Below are positions 19,328-30,839 of a stretch of 64,000 nucleotides of DNA, piece after piece. The position numbers and the translations under genes are program-made. Source of the stretch: Vibrio sp. ES.051 (lineage in GTDB: Bacteria; Pseudomonadota; Gammaproteobacteria; Enterobacterales; Vibrionaceae); NCBI RefSeq assembly GCF_002563795.1, contig NZ_PDJL01000005.1, positions 558,001 through 622,000 of the forward strand, written 5' to 3'. A model generated the notes under the pieces. It had not been told where the DNA came from and did not search any database. It worked only from the letters and a program-made list of their open reading frames with translations. Position 1 is the stretch's first letter; each line of letters begins with the position of its first letter.

Positions 19328-20446
19328 TTAATCTTGTACTTTCACTTCGATGCGATTTTCGCTATCCATTACAGATGCTTTTGCACGGATCTTAGCTTCT
19401 AGCTGATCAACAAGATTGTTGTTATCAAAGCGCTCTTTCTGACGTTTGCCGTCTTCATAAAACGCACTCTTCTTATTGCTACCTGCAAGCCCTAAATGGG
19501 AAACCTCAGCTTCACCAGGCCCATTGACCACACAACCGATGATAGACACATCCATCGGTGTAATGATGTCTTCTAGCCGTTCTTCAAGTGCATTTACGGT
19601 GCCTATCACATCAAATTCTTGACGTGAACAGCTCGGGCAAGCAATAAAGTTGATGCCACGTGAGCGAATGCGCAGAGATTTAAGAATATCGAAACCCACT
19701 TTGATCTCTTCAACTGGATCGGCAGCCAAAGAGATGCGCAGTGTATCGCCGATACCTTCTGCCAATAACATGCCTAGACCAACGGATGATTTTACAGCAC
19801 CCGCTCGTGCGCCACCCGCTTCAGTGATACCTAGATGCAGAGGCTGATCAATCTGCTTCGCTAGTAAACGATAAGAGTCCACCGCTAAGAATACATCAGA
19901 GGCTTTTACACTCACTTTAAACTGATCAAAGTTAAGGCGGTCCAAATGATCCACATGACGCATTGCCGACTCAACCAACGCTTCTGGCGTCGGCTCGCCG
20001 TATTTCATTTGTAGATCTTTTTCTAAAGAGCCACCATTAACACCAATGCGAATTGGGATGTTTTTGTCGCGAGCACAATCGACCACAGAGCGAATACGCT
20101 CCTCATTGCCAATGTTGCCAGGGTTAATACGCAGGCAATCGACACCATACTCTGCCACTTTAAGTGCTATACGGTAATCGAAGTGAATATCAGCCACCAA
20201 GGGCACAGATACTTGCTGTTTAATAAGCTTAAAAGCTTCAGCGGCATCCATTGTAGGAACAGAGACGCGAACGATATCGGCGCCGACTTTTTCTAGTGCT
20301 CGGATTTGTGCGACTGTCGCTTCTACATCAGTCGTGCGAGTGTTAGTCATAGACTGTACTGCAATTGGTGCACCATCACCAATTGGCACATCACCCACAT
20401 AGATACGCGTCGATTTACGACGAATAATTGGAGATTCGTGTTGCAT
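19328..20446 (-). CDS. ispG: 4-hydroxy-3-methylbut-2-enyl diphosphate synthase (flavodoxin)
   Basis: 372 residues, same length as E. coli IspG/GcpE. It reduces MEcPP to HMBPP in the MEP isoprenoid pathway using a [4Fe-4S] cluster. The TIM-barrel N-terminus is followed by the cluster domain with C270, C273 (CPSC) and C305; E312 completes the coordination (NGPGEAE). It begins 6 bp after rodZ, so the two are co-transcribed. As an Fe-S enzyme it depends on the isc system encoded about 5 kb away. Confidence 0.98.
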   Translation of the reverse strand: MQHESPIIRRKSTRIYVGDVPIGDGAPIAVQSMTNTRTTDVEATVAQIRALEKVGADIVRVSVPTMDAAEAFKLIKQQVSVPLVADIHFDYRIALKVAEYGVDCLRINPGNIGNEERIRSVVDCARDKNIPIRIGVNGGSLEKDLQMKYGEPTPEALVESAMRHVDHLDRLNFDQFKVSVKASDVFLAVDSYRLLAKQIDQPLHLGITEAGGARAGAVKSSVGLGMLLAEGIGDTLRISLAADPVEEIKVGFDILKSLRIRSRGINFIACPSCSRQEFDVIGTVNALEERLEDIITPMDVSIIGCVVNGPGEAEVSHLGLAGSNKKSAFYEDGKRQKERFDNNNLVDQLEAKIRAKASVMDSENRIEVKVQD

Positions 20447-20452
20447 AATTCT

Positions 20453-21403
20453 TTATAACGGTAGAGTGAATCTAGCTACTTTGCCGGAAGTATACCCAGA
20501 AAGGTCGACAGGTTCACTTGCAAATGTCATTGTAACCCCTTCCGGTGCGCCCAGTATTACGTTGAACGGCGCTTTTCCGGCAAGTTCTACATCTTGTCCT
20601 GGTTTATGAGTACCACTTACCAGCGTTTTGCCATCGGTGTCTTTCACTTGAATCCAACAGTCCGCTTTAAATTTCATGGTAAGAAGTGTCATGCCTTCAG
20701 GCACTAATGGCGCAGGCTGTTCCTCTTTCTCAGTTTCAATGACTGCCACTGATTGTTCGGAATCTAAGTCTGCTGTTTCTTCAGTTTTTGTTGCCAATAT
20801 ATCCGTTTGCTGTCCCACTAACGTCGTCTGCGTTTCAACAACTTCGTCATTTGTTAAAGTAACGTCTTCAGGCGAGTTTGCAATTAACTCTTTTGCGGTC
20901 ATTAAATCGATATCAGCCAGCTCTTGGACGGTAGGCTGAGGCGATTCAACGCTTGATTCCGTGACTTCTTTAGTCAAGCTATTCTCTTGTTGGTTTTGCC
21001 ACCACCAAGCCGCAGAAATACCGATAATGATAATCCCGATCACCCACGTCAGTAGCATGATACGGCTATTGTGCTGCTCTTGTTTGGTTTTACGAGAAAA
21101 GCTCTGCATTTCAATTTCTTGCTCTTTTGGCGGTATATCTGTGGTTTGTTCTAAAACCGTCAAGATCATTTTTTCATCAAGACCAACCACCTTTGCGTAA
21201 GAGCGCAAGTAACCCCGTGTAAACGTCGCAACTTGTTGAGATTCAAAACGATTATTTTCAATATCTTCAATAACAGAAACGCGAAGCCTCAAGCGATCAG
21301 CAATTTGCTTTTGGCTCATACCTAGAGATTCGCGTTTGTTTTTCAGTAGTGTGCCAGCTTCAAGAGAAAGTGGCGCTTCATTCGTATTTTCGTGTTCTGT
21401 CAT
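20453..21403 (-). CDS. rodZ: cytoskeletal protein RodZ
   Basis: 316 residues with the RodZ layout. A cytosolic helix-turn-helix domain (about 17-85, RLRLRVSVIEDIENNRFES) binds MreB. There is one membrane segment at about 115-135. A Glu/Thr-rich periplasmic linker (about 140-235) leads to a C-terminal DUF4115 beta domain (ADCWIQVKDTDGKTLVSG). It couples MreB to the wall elongation machinery and sets rod shape. It is the first gene of the rodZ-ispG-hisS operon, with a long gene-free region upstream. Confidence 0.93.
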   Translation of the reverse strand: MTEHENTNEAPLSLEAGTLLKNKRESLGMSQKQIADRLRLRVSVIEDIENNRFESQQVATFTRGYLRSYAKVVGLDEKMILTVLEQTTDIPPKEQEIEMQSFSRKTKQEQHNSRIMLLTWVIGIIIIGISAAWWWQNQQENSLTKEVTESSVESPQPTVQELADIDLMTAKELIANSPEDVTLTNDEVVETQTTLVGQQTDILATKTEETADLDSEQSVAVIETEKEEQPAPLVPEGMTLLTMKFKADCWIQVKDTDGKTLVSGTHKPGQDVELAGKAPFNVILGAPEGVTMTFASEPVDLSGYTSGKVARFTLPL

Positions 21404-21838
21404 AATGGCGGTATTTTAATCTGCTTTAATGGCTAACGCGGTTATTTGTTTTCGTTGTTGTTCTTAAGCCCTACTGAACGATAGTTAGCCTAAATGTGTT
21501 AACCAAAATAATATGTTTAAGAAACTCTCAGCGATCTGAGTGTGAATACTCGTTTGCGAAAAATCAGCAAAGCGTATGTGAGAAAATGCTGAGAATTGTC
21601 GGTGTCAACGTCAATATCATGCCTATAATAAGCGAATGTCTAACGAAGACAAAAAACCTTTCCACTCAAACTAACAGATAGCTCAAGCTTTTGTCCAAAC
21701 TTTGACACAGGAAATCGAAATTATAGCCAAATCACCTCAAGTTTCTTGGTTATAACACCCATTTTGGATTGAATTACACTTTCAACATACAAAATAGCCA
21801 GAGCAAATGGCTCTGGCTATCTATAAACTGATGCCGTT
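21404..21838. other. 435-bp gene-free region between rlmN and rodZ
   Basis: I see no credible gene here, only short frames without ribosome sites. It must hold the rodZ promoter on the minus strand, and it holds the rlmN terminator at 21785-21820. A lone TATAAT at 21624-21629 on the plus strand has no well-placed -35. There is no pilF/pilW-like gene, which some gammaproteobacteria carry at this point. Confidence 0.6.
21785..21820 (-). terminator. rho-independent terminator of rlmN
   Basis: ATAGCCAGAGC pairs with GCTCTGGCTAT (11 bp, 5-nt loop) and is followed by TTTTGT on the minus strand. Confidence 0.85.
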
Positions 21839-22966
21839 TTATACTGCTTTGACTTCAATGGTATCGGCACCACGTGATGCTTTTAGCATTGATGTCCGCT
21901 TGGTCCGGTCAATAACATCGCCAACCAATTGACCACATGCAGCATCAATATCATCCCCACGAGTCTTTCGTACCGTTACCGTGTGTTCATACTGCATCAA
22001 CGTTTTCTGAAAACGGTCAATGCGTGAGTTGCTTGGTTTCTGATAAGGAGAGCCAGGGTACGGGTTGAAAGGAATCAAGTTAATCTTACATGGGGTATCT
22101 TTCATTAGCTCGGCTAACTCGCGAGCATGATCCATATCGTCGTTCACATGATCAAGCAATACGTATTCTACAGTGACTTTGCCACGGTTTGCATTCGAAG
22201 AAGCGATGTAACGACGCACAGATGCTAAGAAGTCTTGAATATCCCAACGATCATTAATCGGCATGATTTCGCTACGTAGCTGATCGTTTGGTGCATGCAG
22301 TGAAATTGCTAATGCAACGTCAATTTTTCCCGTCATCTGATCAAGGCCAGACACCACACCTGAAGTTGATACCGTTACACGGCGCTTAGAAAGACCAAAG
22401 CCTAGATCATCAAGCATGAGTTCTAGCGCTGGTATTAGGTTTTTCATGTTAAGAAGCGGCTCACCCATTCCCATCATTACTACGTTAGTAATCGGACGGC
22501 GACCAGTTTCTTTTTCGAGACCAATTTCACGAGCAGCACGCCAAACTTGACCAATGATTTCAGACACTTTGAGGTTGCGGTTAAAACCCTGTTGTGCGGT
22601 TGAACAAAATTTACATGCCAATGCACAACCGACTTGAGAAGAAACACACAGTGTTGCGCGATCATCTTCAGGGATGTAAACCGTTTCTACATCCTGGTCA
22701 CCAACGTTCATGGCCCATTTGATGGTACCATCAGAGGAGTGCTGAGCCTCAGACACAACAGGCGCTTTGATTTCACACTTGTGCAAAAGCTTTTCACGCA
22801 GCTTCTTGTTAATGTTCGTCATTTTTTCGAAGTCATCGACACCGAAATGGTAGATCCACTTCATAACTTGATCGGCACGGAACGCTTTCTCGCCGAGTTC
22901 TTCTGCGAAAAGCTGACGCATACCTTTGCGATCAAAGTCGAGTAGATTAATTTTTTCAGTGGTCAT
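21839..22966 (-). CDS. rlmN: dual-specificity RNA methyltransferase RlmN
   Basis: 375 residues from the ATG at 22966, which has a strong GAGAGG site. The longer frame to 23092 adds 42 unconserved residues. This radical SAM enzyme puts a methyl group on C2 of A2503 in 23S rRNA and A37 of some tRNAs. Cluster cysteines are C114, C118 and C121 (CALACKFC). The methyl-carrying cysteine is probably C344 (DIDAACGQL). It is read alone, after ndk and its terminator. Confidence 0.97.
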   Translation of the reverse strand: MTTEKINLLDFDRKGMRQLFAEELGEKAFRADQVMKWIYHFGVDDFEKMTNINKKLREKLLHKCEIKAPVVSEAQHSSDGTIKWAMNVGDQDVETVYIPEDDRATLCVSSQVGCALACKFCSTAQQGFNRNLKVSEIIGQVWRAAREIGLEKETGRRPITNVVMMGMGEPLLNMKNLIPALELMLDDLGFGLSKRRVTVSTSGVVSGLDQMTGKIDVALAISLHAPNDQLRSEIMPINDRWDIQDFLASVRRYIASSNANRGKVTVEYVLLDHVNDDMDHARELAELMKDTPCKINLIPFNPYPGSPYQKPSNSRIDRFQKTLMQYEHTVTVRKTRGDDIDAACGQLVGDVIDRTKRTSMLKASRGADTIEVKAV

Positions 22967-23124
22967 GTTGCCTCTCAATGACTGAAACAAGAATAAGGGC
23001 GCGAATTGTACAGCCTTTAGGCAGCGACAACAAGAGGGATAAAACCCTGAGTTTGCTAAGGCATTAACATTGCTTTGGTTGTTTTTTTGCACAGCAATAA
23101 TGATAAACTTTAGCCGTTTTTTAG

Positions 23125-23156
23125 ATAAACAAAAGCCCCGAAAATATCCGAGGCTT
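23125..23156 (-). terminator. rho-independent terminator of ndk
   Basis: AAGCCTCGGA pairs with TTCGGGGCTT (one G-U) around a short AT loop; a TTTTGTTTAT tail follows on the minus strand. The rlmN promoter must lie between here and 22967. Confidence 0.75.
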
Positions 23157-23212
23157 AACGTTATGTTCTAGCGATTAGACTTAGCGTTTATTTGAAGCAA
23201 ACCAAGCCTAAA

Positions 23213-23638
23213 TTAACGAGAGTATACTTCTGAATCTGGGAAGAAAAACTCAATTTCACGTGCCGCAGACTCTGGGCTATCGGAGCCATGAACCGAGTTA
23301 TGGCGCATGCTAAGTGCGTAATCCGCACGAAGCGTACCACATGCTGCTTCTTCTGGGTTCGTTTTCCCCATCAATTCACGGTAACGGGCAATAGCATTTT
23401 CACCTTCCAATACCTGAACCATGATAGGGCCCGAGGTCATGAATTCTCTTAATGGTGGGAAAAACTCTTTACCTTCATGTTCTGCATAAAAACCGCTCGC
23501 CTGCTCTTCAGTCAGATGAACCATTTTTGCAGCAACAATTCGTAGACCAGCTTTCTCAATACGATCGTAGATTTCACCAATTAGGTTTCGCTCCACTGCG
23601 TCAGGCTTAACAATTGAAAACGTTCTTTCTAGAGCCAT
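23213..23638 (-). CDS. ndk: nucleoside diphosphate kinase
   Basis: 141 residues, cytosolic. Moves the gamma phosphate of NTPs to NDPs through phospho-histidine H117 in the signature NSVHGSDS. The N-terminus [18 protein letters not shown] is fully canonical. It lies between pepB and rlmN, with 93 bp to pepB. Confidence 0.98.
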   Translation of the reverse strand: MALERTFSIVKPDAVERNLIGEIYDRIEKAGLRIVAAKMVHLTEEQASGFYAEHEGKEFFPPLREFMTSGPIMVQVLEGENAIARYRELMGKTNPEEAACGTLRADYALSMRHNSVHGSDSPESAAREIEFFFPDSEVYSR

Positions 23639-23731
23639 AAAGTTTCCTTTCTATACTTGTAATAATGGTTGTTTATCAAAGTGACTAATTGGACTATGGC
23701 AGCGCTCAAACCATGATCACTGTCACTAGTA

Positions 23732-25030
23732 TTATTTACCTGCTTGCTCATTTAATAGGCGAGCCAATGTGCGTACGCCCATACCTGTAGCTCCTGCCGC
23801 CCATTTATCTGATGCAGATTTGCGATATGTACCAGCACAGTCAAAGTGCAACCAGCCTTTTTTGTAATCTTCAACGAAGTAAGACAAGAAAGCCGCCGCA
23901 GTACTTGCACCCGGTGAGTAATCACCAGAGCTGATGTTGGATAGATCCGCAAAGTTTGACGGCAACATGCCTCGATGGAAGTCAGCCAGTGGTAAAGGCC
24001 ATAAACCTTCTTTCTCTTGATTCGCTGCCGTTAATGCCTGATGAGATAGCTCATCATCAAAGCTCAATAGCGCGTGGTAATCGTTGCCCAACGCATTCTT
24101 CGCTGCCCCCGTCAGTGTTGCACAATCAATGATCAGCTCAGGTTCTTGCTCACTTGCGTAGAGCAGGCCGTCAGCAAGAACTAAACGTCCTTCAGCATCC
24201 GTGTTCATGATTTCAACGGTTTTACCGTTTTTGTAAGTGATAATATCACCCAGCTTGAGCGCGCGACCTGACACCATATTCTCAGCACAGCACAGAATCA
24301 GTTTCACGCGCTGATTCAAACCACGCAAAATAGCCAGACCAAGACCACCTGTAATCGTGCCTGATCCGCCCATATCCGCTTTCATCGAACTCATAAATTG
24401 GGAGGGCTTCAAGCTGTAACCACCAGAGTCAAATGTAATCCCCTTACCCACTAAACAAGCAAATACCGGCGCATTTTCATCGCCGGTTGGGTTGTAGTCC
24501 AGTTGCAGCATGGCAGAAGTGCGCTCAGAGCCGCGACCAACGGCGTAAATACCTTCCCAACCTTCTGAAAGTAGATCTTTATCTTTGACGATACGAGCCG
24601 TTACGGTGCCTTGAGGTGCGATAGATTTGATGAACTCCGCAGCCATGGCCGCCAGTTGGCGAGGCGCGACTTCTTCTGCGGTTTTGTTAATGATATCGCG
24701 GGTAAAATCCGTCGCGGTAATACGCGCTTGCAGTTCTACTTGATCTTCTTCAGGCAGTGCTGTCCACTCGACTAAACCATGTTTTTTGGGATTGCGGTAA
24801 CCTTGGTAGAAAGCCCAAACACTCTCTAAATCCCAGTGAGATCCAGAAAGTAAAATAGAGTGAATTCCTTGGCCATCTAGTTGACGAGCGGCACGTTGAA
24901 TTGCACCAAGATCGTGTCCTTCTCCTAGGTGGATGGTGGCGCCGTTTTCAGCAAATGAAAGCAGTGCTTTTTCACCCCAGTGTGGTGCGGCCGATTCCTG
25001 ACTAATAAATACAGACATCTGTGTAGACAT
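23732..25030 (-). CDS. pepB: peptidase B (M17 leucyl aminopeptidase family)
   Basis: 432 residues. Cytosolic metallo-aminopeptidase. The di-metal site is visible in the motifs [30 protein letters not shown] and [14 protein letters not shown] (the M17 signature). E. coli PepB has 427 residues and lies at the same place beside iscX. AAGGAG five bases before the ATG at 25030 supports this start. It follows iscX after a strong palindromic terminator, so it is probably a separate unit. Confidence 0.96.
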   Translation of the reverse strand: MSTQMSVFISQESAAPHWGEKALLSFAENGATIHLGEGHDLGAIQRAARQLDGQGIHSILLSGSHWDLESVWAFYQGYRNPKKHGLVEWTALPEEDQVELQARITATDFTRDIINKTAEEVAPRQLAAMAAEFIKSIAPQGTVTARIVKDKDLLSEGWEGIYAVGRGSERTSAMLQLDYNPTGDENAPVFACLVGKGITFDSGGYSLKPSQFMSSMKADMGGSGTITGGLGLAILRGLNQRVKLILCCAENMVSGRALKLGDIITYKNGKTVEIMNTDAEGRLVLADGLLYASEQEPELIIDCATLTGAAKNALGNDYHALLSFDDELSHQALTAANQEKEGLWPLPLADFHRGMLPSNFADLSNISSGDYSPGASTAAAFLSYFVEDYKKGWLHFDCAGTYRKSASDKWAAGATGMGVRTLARLLNEQAGK

Positions 25031-25125
25031 GGTTTCTCCTTGTCTTATAGCGGCGTTGCCTACGCTGCTTCTTTTTGATAACTCACGGATGTTAGCATTA
25101 TGTAGGATAAAAATGTCAATTTGAT

Positions 25126-25155
25126 AAAAAAGCGGACCTTAAGGTCCGCTTTTTT
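25126..25155. terminator. perfect palindromic terminator at the end of the isc operon
   Basis: A 15-bp stem (25126-25140 with 25141-25155, core GCGGACCTTAAGGTCCGC) is flanked by A6 and T7. It works in both directions and ends isc transcription after iscX. Confidence 0.88.
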
Positions 25156-25191
25156 TAGTAAGAATTGTTAACTAGGCTATGTTTTACAGTC

Positions 25192-25386
25192 TTAATCTGC
25201 TTCATCCATCCAGCACATGATAACGGCTTCCAGGATCTTCTCGTTACTATGATTTGGGTCATCCTCAAACTCATCCAACTCCATGATCCATTGATGAAGA
25301 TCGGTAAAACGTACGGTTTTCGGATCCACATCGGGAAACTTGTCACAAAGCTCAATCGCGATATCGCGAGAATCTGTCCATTTCAT
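25192..25386 (-). CDS. iscX: Fe-S assembly protein IscX
   Basis: 64 residues, the usual length. Acidic helical protein with [14 protein letters not shown] and the C-terminal CWMDEAD. It binds IscS and ferrous iron and slows Fe-S assembly as a regulator or iron adaptor. Last gene of the isc operon, 45 bp after fdx; AAGGAAG precedes its ATG. Confidence 0.96.
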   Translation of the reverse strand: MKWTDSRDIAIELCDKFPDVDPKTVRFTDLHQWIMELDEFEDDPNHSNEKILEAVIMCWMDEAD

Positions 25387-25431
25387 TGCTCATCTTCCTT
25401 ATTTCTTTCCCTTTATTTACGGGGGATAGTT

Positions 25432-25770
25432 TTAATGATCTTCTGAGGCGTGGTTTAGCGTGTATTTTGGAATCTCAACCACCAAGTCTTCATCCACAAT
25501 TTTAGCCTGACAGCCAAGACGTGATTCTGGCTCAAGTCCCCATGCTTTATCTAACATGTCGTCTTCCAGTTCTTCACTCTCTTCTAATGAGTCGAAGCCT
25601 TCACGAATGATCACATGACAGGTAGTACACGCACAGGATTTTTCACATGCATGCTCAATACCGATACCGTTTTTTAGTGCGACGTCTAGAACGGTTTCAC
25701 CAGTGTTTGCTTCCAACACGGCACCTTCTGGGCACAAATCATCGTGTGGTAATACAATAATCTTAGGCAT
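25432..25770 (-). CDS. fdx: ISC-type [2Fe-2S] ferredoxin
   Basis: 112 residues. Adrenodoxin-like ferredoxin that gives electrons to Fe-S assembly on IscU. Cluster ligands are C42, C48, C51 (CEKSCACTTC) and C87 (SRLGCQ). It lies 13 bp after hscA in the isc operon. Confidence 0.97.
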   Translation of the reverse strand: MPKIIVLPHDDLCPEGAVLEANTGETVLDVALKNGIGIEHACEKSCACTTCHVIIREGFDSLEESEELEDDMLDKAWGLEPESRLGCQAKIVDEDLVVEIPKYTLNHASEDH

Positions 25771-25783
25771 AACTACTTATCTC

Positions 25784-27637
25784 TTATATATCGTCTACTG
25801 ATTGACCTGACAAGGCAGCTCGAATCGATTTATCCATACGGCGTGATGCAAAGTTTTGGCTCGCTTTATCGGTATCTTTGATGCCTTGCTCAATCGCATC
25901 AGCATCTTCACCATTACGGAGCTCAATTAACGCTTCAATCACTTTTACTAATGTTTGTTTTTCTTGCTCTGACAGCAGCTCATCGCCGTCAGCCTGCATC
26001 GCTGCAACCAACCCTTCAATAACGCGATCCGCTTCTACACGCTGCTCAGCAAGTGCACGAGCTTGCATGTCTTCTTTCGCGTGCGTCATTGAATCACGCA
26101 GCATATCCGCGACTTCGTTGTCACTTAAACCATAAGAAGGTTTTACTTGAATTTCTGACTGTACACCAGTGCTCTTTTCCATTGCCTCAACAGAAAGCAG
26201 ACCATCTGCATCCACCTGATAGGTCACACGAATGTGGGCAGCACCAGCCGCCATTGGGGGGATACCTTTTAACGAAAAGCGAGCTAAAGAACGGCAATCA
26301 TCCACCATTTCACGCTCACCTTGCACAATGTGTACGCTCATTGCCGTTTGACCATCTTTGAAGGTAGTAAACTCTTGGGCGCGAGCAACTGGAATAGTGG
26401 TATTACGAGGAATAATTTTCTCAACTAATCCGCCCATTGTTTCAATGCCGAGTGACAATGGAATAACATCCAATAACAACATTTCTGAGTCTGGCTTGTT
26501 ACCCGCCAATATATCGGCTTGGATGCCAGCTCCAATCGCAACAACTTCGTCTGGATTAATGCTGGTTAGTGGAGTACGACCAAAGAACTCGCCGATCATG
26601 TCACGAACTAATAAAGTACGTGTAGAACCGCCAACCATCACAACTTCAAGCACTTCATCTGCGTTTACATCCGCGTCCTTCAGAGCCCGACGACAAGACA
26701 TCAAAGTCTTTTTAACCAGTGGACGGATTAAATCGTCAAATTGCTCACGAGTCACAGCACCTTTCCAACCGAACACATCAACGTCAACGCTGTCTTGCTC
26801 AGAAAACGCTATCTTAGTGGCGGTGGCAATATTGAGTAGTGTGCGGTTTTGTTCCGCTGAAAGTGGACCTTCAAGTCCTGCTCGCGCCATAAGATAATCC
26901 GCTAAAAGATGATCAAAATCGTCACCACCTAATGCGGAGTCACCGCCCGTCGCTAATACTTCAAATACACCTTTTGACAGGCGTAAAATTGAGATATCAA
27001 ATGTACCACCACCTAGATCATACACCGCGATGACACCTTCTTGACCTGAATCCAGACCATAAGCGATTGCTGCAGCCGTTGGCTCATTTAACAAACGAAG
27101 TACATGTAGGCCCGCCAATTTGGCCGCATCTTTAGTACCGGCACGTTGCGCATCATCGAAGTAGGCAGGAACAGTAATAACCACACCCGTTAACTCACCA
27201 CCCAATGTCTCTTCGGCGCGCTTACCAAGCACTGTTAGAATATCAGCCGAGACTTCAATCGGATTCTTATCACCTTGAGGCGTTTGTATAATCGGAAGAC
27301 CGTTTTCGCTCTCTTTAAATCGGTAAGGAAGCGAAGAGTAACGAGATTGAATATCTTGTAATGAACGGCCGATCAAGCGTTTTACCGAGATGATGGTGTT
27401 TTCTGGTTCAAATTCTGCTTTGGCTTTCGCTTCGTAACCGACCGTCGAAGAATCTTCCGTATAATTTACGACTGACGGTAAAATGGTACGGCCTTGCTCG
27501 TCCGCCAGAGGAGTTGCATCACCGCTGCGTACGGAAGCAACCAAGGAGTTGGTGGTACCTAAGTCGATACCCGCTGCTAACTTGTGCTCATGAGGTGCCG
27601 AGCTTTGGCCCGGTTCTGCGATTTGAAGTAGTGCCAT
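25784..27637 (-). CDS. hscA: Fe-S assembly chaperone HscA (Hsp70 family)
   Basis: 617 residues. Nucleotide-binding domain with [13 protein letters not shown] (about 24-36) and [16 protein letters not shown]. The substrate-binding domain starts after [10 protein letters not shown], followed by a helical lid. With HscB it uses ATP to release clusters from IscU by binding its LPPVK loop. It lies 21 bp after hscB. The ATG at 27637 has a good AAGGA site. Confidence 0.97.
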   Translation of the reverse strand: MALLQIAEPGQSSAPHEHKLAAGIDLGTTNSLVASVRSGDATPLADEQGRTILPSVVNYTEDSSTVGYEAKAKAEFEPENTIISVKRLIGRSLQDIQSRYSSLPYRFKESENGLPIIQTPQGDKNPIEVSADILTVLGKRAEETLGGELTGVVITVPAYFDDAQRAGTKDAAKLAGLHVLRLLNEPTAAAIAYGLDSGQEGVIAVYDLGGGTFDISILRLSKGVFEVLATGGDSALGGDDFDHLLADYLMARAGLEGPLSAEQNRTLLNIATATKIAFSEQDSVDVDVFGWKGAVTREQFDDLIRPLVKKTLMSCRRALKDADVNADEVLEVVMVGGSTRTLLVRDMIGEFFGRTPLTSINPDEVVAIGAGIQADILAGNKPDSEMLLLDVIPLSLGIETMGGLVEKIIPRNTTIPVARAQEFTTFKDGQTAMSVHIVQGEREMVDDCRSLARFSLKGIPPMAAGAAHIRVTYQVDADGLLSVEAMEKSTGVQSEIQVKPSYGLSDNEVADMLRDSMTHAKEDMQARALAEQRVEADRVIEGLVAAMQADGDELLSEQEKQTLVKVIEALIELRNGEDADAIEQGIKDTDKASQNFASRRMDKSIRAALSGQSVDDI

Positions 27638-27658
27638 GATTGGTCCTTGTCACGCTAA

Positions 27659-28174
27659 CTAGCTGAGAAGTTTGTCTTCAACTAGTTCAATTTCGTTCTT
27701 TAGTTTGGCAATAAATTTCAGCTTACGAACTCGGTCTGCAGCCTCTGGCCATTGACCTTGATCCAGTTCTTGCTCGACACTTACCAAATGCTGTTTATAC
27801 ATTTTGCTGACCTTTACATCGAAGTCAAAAAGCGCTGATTCAGGCTCAGAACTGCCAGCAATGTCTTCCAGCTCTTCACGTAATTCCATCTGCTCCAAAA
27901 GGAACATTGGATCTTGCATTGTTTGCTGTTCACCGCGGATTTCCATTCCCTGTTCTGCCAGAATATACTCGGCACGAGAAATAGGATTTTTAAGGACTTG
28001 ATACGCATCGTTAATCTGCGCCGCTTTCTGTACCGCCATTAAACGATCACGCTCAGAGCCCGAAGCAAAATTATCCGGGTGGAAACGTTTTTGTAATTCT
28101 CGGAACTGAGAAGAAAGAAGGCCACCATCCAGATTAAACTGACTTGGTAGCCCAAATAATTCAAAGTGATTCAT
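27659..28174 (-). CDS. hscB: Fe-S assembly co-chaperone HscB (J protein)
   Basis: 171 residues, same length as E. coli HscB. The N-terminal J domain carries the HPD motif (32-34, KRFHPDNF). The C-terminal three-helix bundle binds IscU and delivers it to HscA. It lies 55 bp after iscA in the operon. Confidence 0.97.
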   Translation of the reverse strand: MNHFELFGLPSQFNLDGGLLSSQFRELQKRFHPDNFASGSERDRLMAVQKAAQINDAYQVLKNPISRAEYILAEQGMEIRGEQQTMQDPMFLLEQMELREELEDIAGSSEPESALFDFDVKVSKMYKQHLVSVEQELDQGQWPEAADRVRKLKFIAKLKNEIELVEDKLLS

Positions 28175-28229
28175 TAAGATCGGGTCCTAGTAAAGCCTTC
28201 CGGACTCGTTTGCCCAGAAGGACAAGCAA

Positions 28230-28553
28230 TTAGACGTTGAAGCTTTCACCACAACCACATTCACTTTTCGCGTTAGGGTTGTTGAACTCGAATCCTTCAT
28301 TCAACCCTTCCTTCACGTAATCCAATTCTGTACCGTCCAAGTACACTAGGCTCTTTGGGTCGATGATAATTTTTACTCCAGAGAGTTCAAAAACTTCATC
28401 TTCCTTTTTTAGCTCATCAACAAACTCAAGTACATACGCCATGCCCGAGCAACCAGTCGTCTTCACTCCAAGACGTAAACCGATACCTTTACCTCGGTTA
28501 TCTAGGAATGCTTTTATGCGACTTGCCGCTGATTCTGTCATTGTGATGGCCAT
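28230..28553 (-). CDS. iscA: A-type Fe-S carrier IscA
   Basis: 107 residues with the three conserved cysteines C35, C99 and C101 (SECGCGESF). It carries Fe-S clusters or iron from IscU to target apoproteins. It lies 71 bp after iscU. Confidence 0.97.
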   Translation of the reverse strand: MAITMTESAASRIKAFLDNRGKGIGLRLGVKTTGCSGMAYVLEFVDELKKEDEVFELSGVKIIIDPKSLVYLDGTELDYVKEGLNEGFEFNNPNAKSECGCGESFNV

Positions 28554-28624
28554 ACTGCACCTTAGTCTGTCTAAATTACGATTGGAATGGGAGCGCTGAA
28601 AGCCCCCATTATATTACGAAATAA

Positions 28625-29008
28625 TTATTCTTGGTGTTTTTTCTTGTAGTCTGCAACCGCTGCTTTGATTGCATCTTCAGCAAGAATTGAACAGTGAACT
28701 TTCACTGGTGGAAGCTCTAGCTCTTCAGCAATTTCCGAGTTCTTGATTGCTGCGGCTTCGTCAACTGACTTACCTTTAACCCACTCTGTGACTAGTGAGC
28801 TTGATGCGATTGCACTACCACACCCGTACGTTTTGAACTTTGCATCTTCAATGATACCTTCCGATGTCACCTTGATTTGCAGTTTCATTACGTCACCACA
28901 AGCAGGAGCGCCAACCATGCCGCTACCTACTGATAGATCTTCTTTGTCAAATGAACCAACGTTACGTGGGTTCTCGTAGTGATCAATTACTTTTTCGCTA
29001 TATGCCAT
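28625..29008 (-). CDS. iscU: Fe-S cluster scaffold IscU
   Basis: 127 residues. Scaffold on which IscS sulfur and iron are built into [2Fe-2S] clusters. Ligands C37, C63 and C106 and the HscA-binding LPPVK loop are all present. It follows iscS by 38 bp. Confidence 0.98.
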   Translation of the reverse strand: MAYSEKVIDHYENPRNVGSFDKEDLSVGSGMVGAPACGDVMKLQIKVTSEGIIEDAKFKTYGCGSAIASSSLVTEWVKGKSVDEAAAIKNSEIAEELELPPVKVHCSILAEDAIKAAVADYKKKHQE

Positions 29009-29046
29009 AATAAATTACCTCGAATCCTCTATTCTAATCCCTGAGA

Positions 29047-30261
29047 TTAATGATGTGCCCATTCAACTGTGCTCAAATCAATCCCTTCTTTGTACATATC
29101 CCATAGAGGAGACATGTCGCGTAGCTTAGTGACTGCAACGCGGATTTGTTCAATTGCGTAATCAATTTCTTCTTCAGTTGTAAAACGACCGAATGAGAAA
29201 CGAACCGAGCTATGAGCCAGCTCGTCATCCATACCAAGGGCACGAAGAACGTAAGAAGGCTCTAGACTTGCAGAAGTACAAGCACTACCAGAAGAGACCG
29301 CGAGATCTTTTAACGACATCAGTAGTGACTCACCTTCTACGAAAGCAAAGCTGATATTTAAGTTATGTGGAACACGCTGCTCAAAATCGCCGTTTACCGT
29401 TACCGCTTCCAAATCTTTCACACCGTTAAAAAGACGATTACGAAGCGCTAGCGCGTGGTCGTAGTCTTTCTGCATATCTTCTTTTGCGATACGGAATGCT
29501 TCACCCATACCCACGATTTGGTGAGTTGCTAGTGTGCCAGAGCGGAAACCACGCTCGTGACCACCACCGTGCATTTGCGCTTCAAGGCGAATACGAGGCT
29601 TACGACGTACGTAAAGTGCGCCAATACCTTTAGGCCCGTAAGCTTTGTGTGCAGACAGTGAGATTAGGTCAACCTTCATCTCTTGAACATCGATTGGCAA
29701 CTTACCTGCAGATTGTGCAGCATCAACGTGGAATACAATTTTATGTGCACGACATAGCTCACCAATCGAAGTGATGTCTTGTACCACGCCAATCTCGTTG
29801 TTTACGTGCATGATAGATACCAGCACGGTATCTTCACGCATCGCGGCTTTTAGCTTTTCAAGGTCGATCAGGCCATTTGACTCTGGCTCTAGGTACGTCA
29901 CATCAAAGCCTTCACGTTCTAATTGACGACATGGGTCAAGAACCGCTTTATGCTCGGTTTTACATGTAATAACGTGCTTACCCTTTTTAGAGTAAAAGTG
30001 CGCTGCACCTTTAATCGCAAGGTTGTCAGACTCTGTCGCACCCGATGTAAATACGATTTCGCGAGGATCTGCATTTAGAAGGTCAGCAATTTGCTCACGA
30101 GCAGTATCGACCGCTTCTTCTGCCTGCCAGCCATAACGATGCGAACGTGACGCTGGGTTGCCAAATGTACCATCCATTGTCATGTACTGAACCATTTTTT
30201 CAGCGACACGTGGATCAACTGGACATGTAGCGGAATAATCAAGATAAATAGGCAGTTTCAT
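29047..30261 (-). CDS. iscS: cysteine desulfurase IscS
   Basis: 404 residues, equal to E. coli IscS. PLP enzyme that takes sulfur from cysteine for Fe-S clusters, tRNA thiolation and cofactors. K206 (SLSAHKAYG) binds PLP; C328 ([10 protein letters not shown]) carries the persulfide. It lies 28 bp after iscR and shares its promoter. Confidence 0.98.
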   Translation of the reverse strand: MKLPIYLDYSATCPVDPRVAEKMVQYMTMDGTFGNPASRSHRYGWQAEEAVDTAREQIADLLNADPREIVFTSGATESDNLAIKGAAHFYSKKGKHVITCKTEHKAVLDPCRQLEREGFDVTYLEPESNGLIDLEKLKAAMREDTVLVSIMHVNNEIGVVQDITSIGELCRAHKIVFHVDAAQSAGKLPIDVQEMKVDLISLSAHKAYGPKGIGALYVRRKPRIRLEAQMHGGGHERGFRSGTLATHQIVGMGEAFRIAKEDMQKDYDHALALRNRLFNGVKDLEAVTVNGDFEQRVPHNLNISFAFVEGESLLMSLKDLAVSSGSACTSASLEPSYVLRALGMDDELAHSSVRFSFGRFTTEEEIDYAIEQIRVAVTKLRDMSPLWDMYKEGIDLSTVEWAHH

Positions 30262-30289
30262 TCTCTACTCCAATGTAAAAAGCTGACCG

Positions 30290-30796
30290 CTAAGAGCGGA
30301 CGTTTACACCGATGGGCGCGGCGGTTGTATTTTTGTTTGATAGCCCATGGGTTACCACCAGATCAATGTTCTGACGGTCTGAAATTTCTAGGACTTCATT
30401 GTCTCTCATCAACTCTCCAAGAGTGATGTTATTCAAGAAGTCACCAATGCGAGAGCTTAAGTCACGCCATAATGTATGAGTTAAGCAACGGGTCCCACCT
30501 TGGCAATCTCCTTTACCTTGGCATTTGGTTGCGTCAACTGACTCATCAACGGCTGCAATCACGGTACCAATAGCGATGCTATTTGCGTCGGCACCAAGTC
30601 GGTAACCACCACCAGGACCACGAACGCTGGAGACCAGACCTGCTTTGCGCAATTTTGAAAATAACTGCTCTAGGTAAGAGAGCGAGATACCCTGACGTTC
30701 TGAAATATCAGCAAGAGGCACAGGGTTTTGTTGCGAATGCAGTGCCACATCCAGCATGGCTGTCACCGCATATCTTCCTTTAGATGTAAGTTTCAT
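30290..30796 (-). CDS. iscR: Fe-S cluster regulator IscR
   Basis: 168 residues from the ATG at 30796 ([10 protein letters not shown]); the frame extends to 30814 but the extra six residues are not family-like. Rrf2-type winged helix protein. Cluster ligands C92, C98, C104 and H107 are intact. With [2Fe-2S] it represses the isc operon through type 1 sites. Two such sites lie at 30840-30889, about 45-95 bp upstream of the start, so autoregulation is well supported. Confidence 0.97.
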   Translation of the reverse strand: MKLTSKGRYAVTAMLDVALHSQQNPVPLADISERQGISLSYLEQLFSKLRKAGLVSSVRGPGGGYRLGADANSIAIGTVIAAVDESVDATKCQGKGDCQGGTRCLTHTLWRDLSSRIGDFLNNITLGELMRDNEVLEISDRQNIDLVVTHGLSNKNTTAAPIGVNVRS

Positions 30797-30839
30797 ACCA
30801 CACCGTATCCACATGGTTTGTAATGGTTAAGATTTTTCC

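Noticed and set aside
21600..21820. Small RNA on the plus strand between rlmN and rodZ
   Set aside because: A TATAAT at 21624 has no well-placed -35, and the hairpin at 21794-21820 lacks a T tract in that direction.
22967..23092. 42-residue extension of RlmN with several cysteines
   Set aside because: It is not typical of the family, and a strong ribosome site precedes the internal ATG at 22966.
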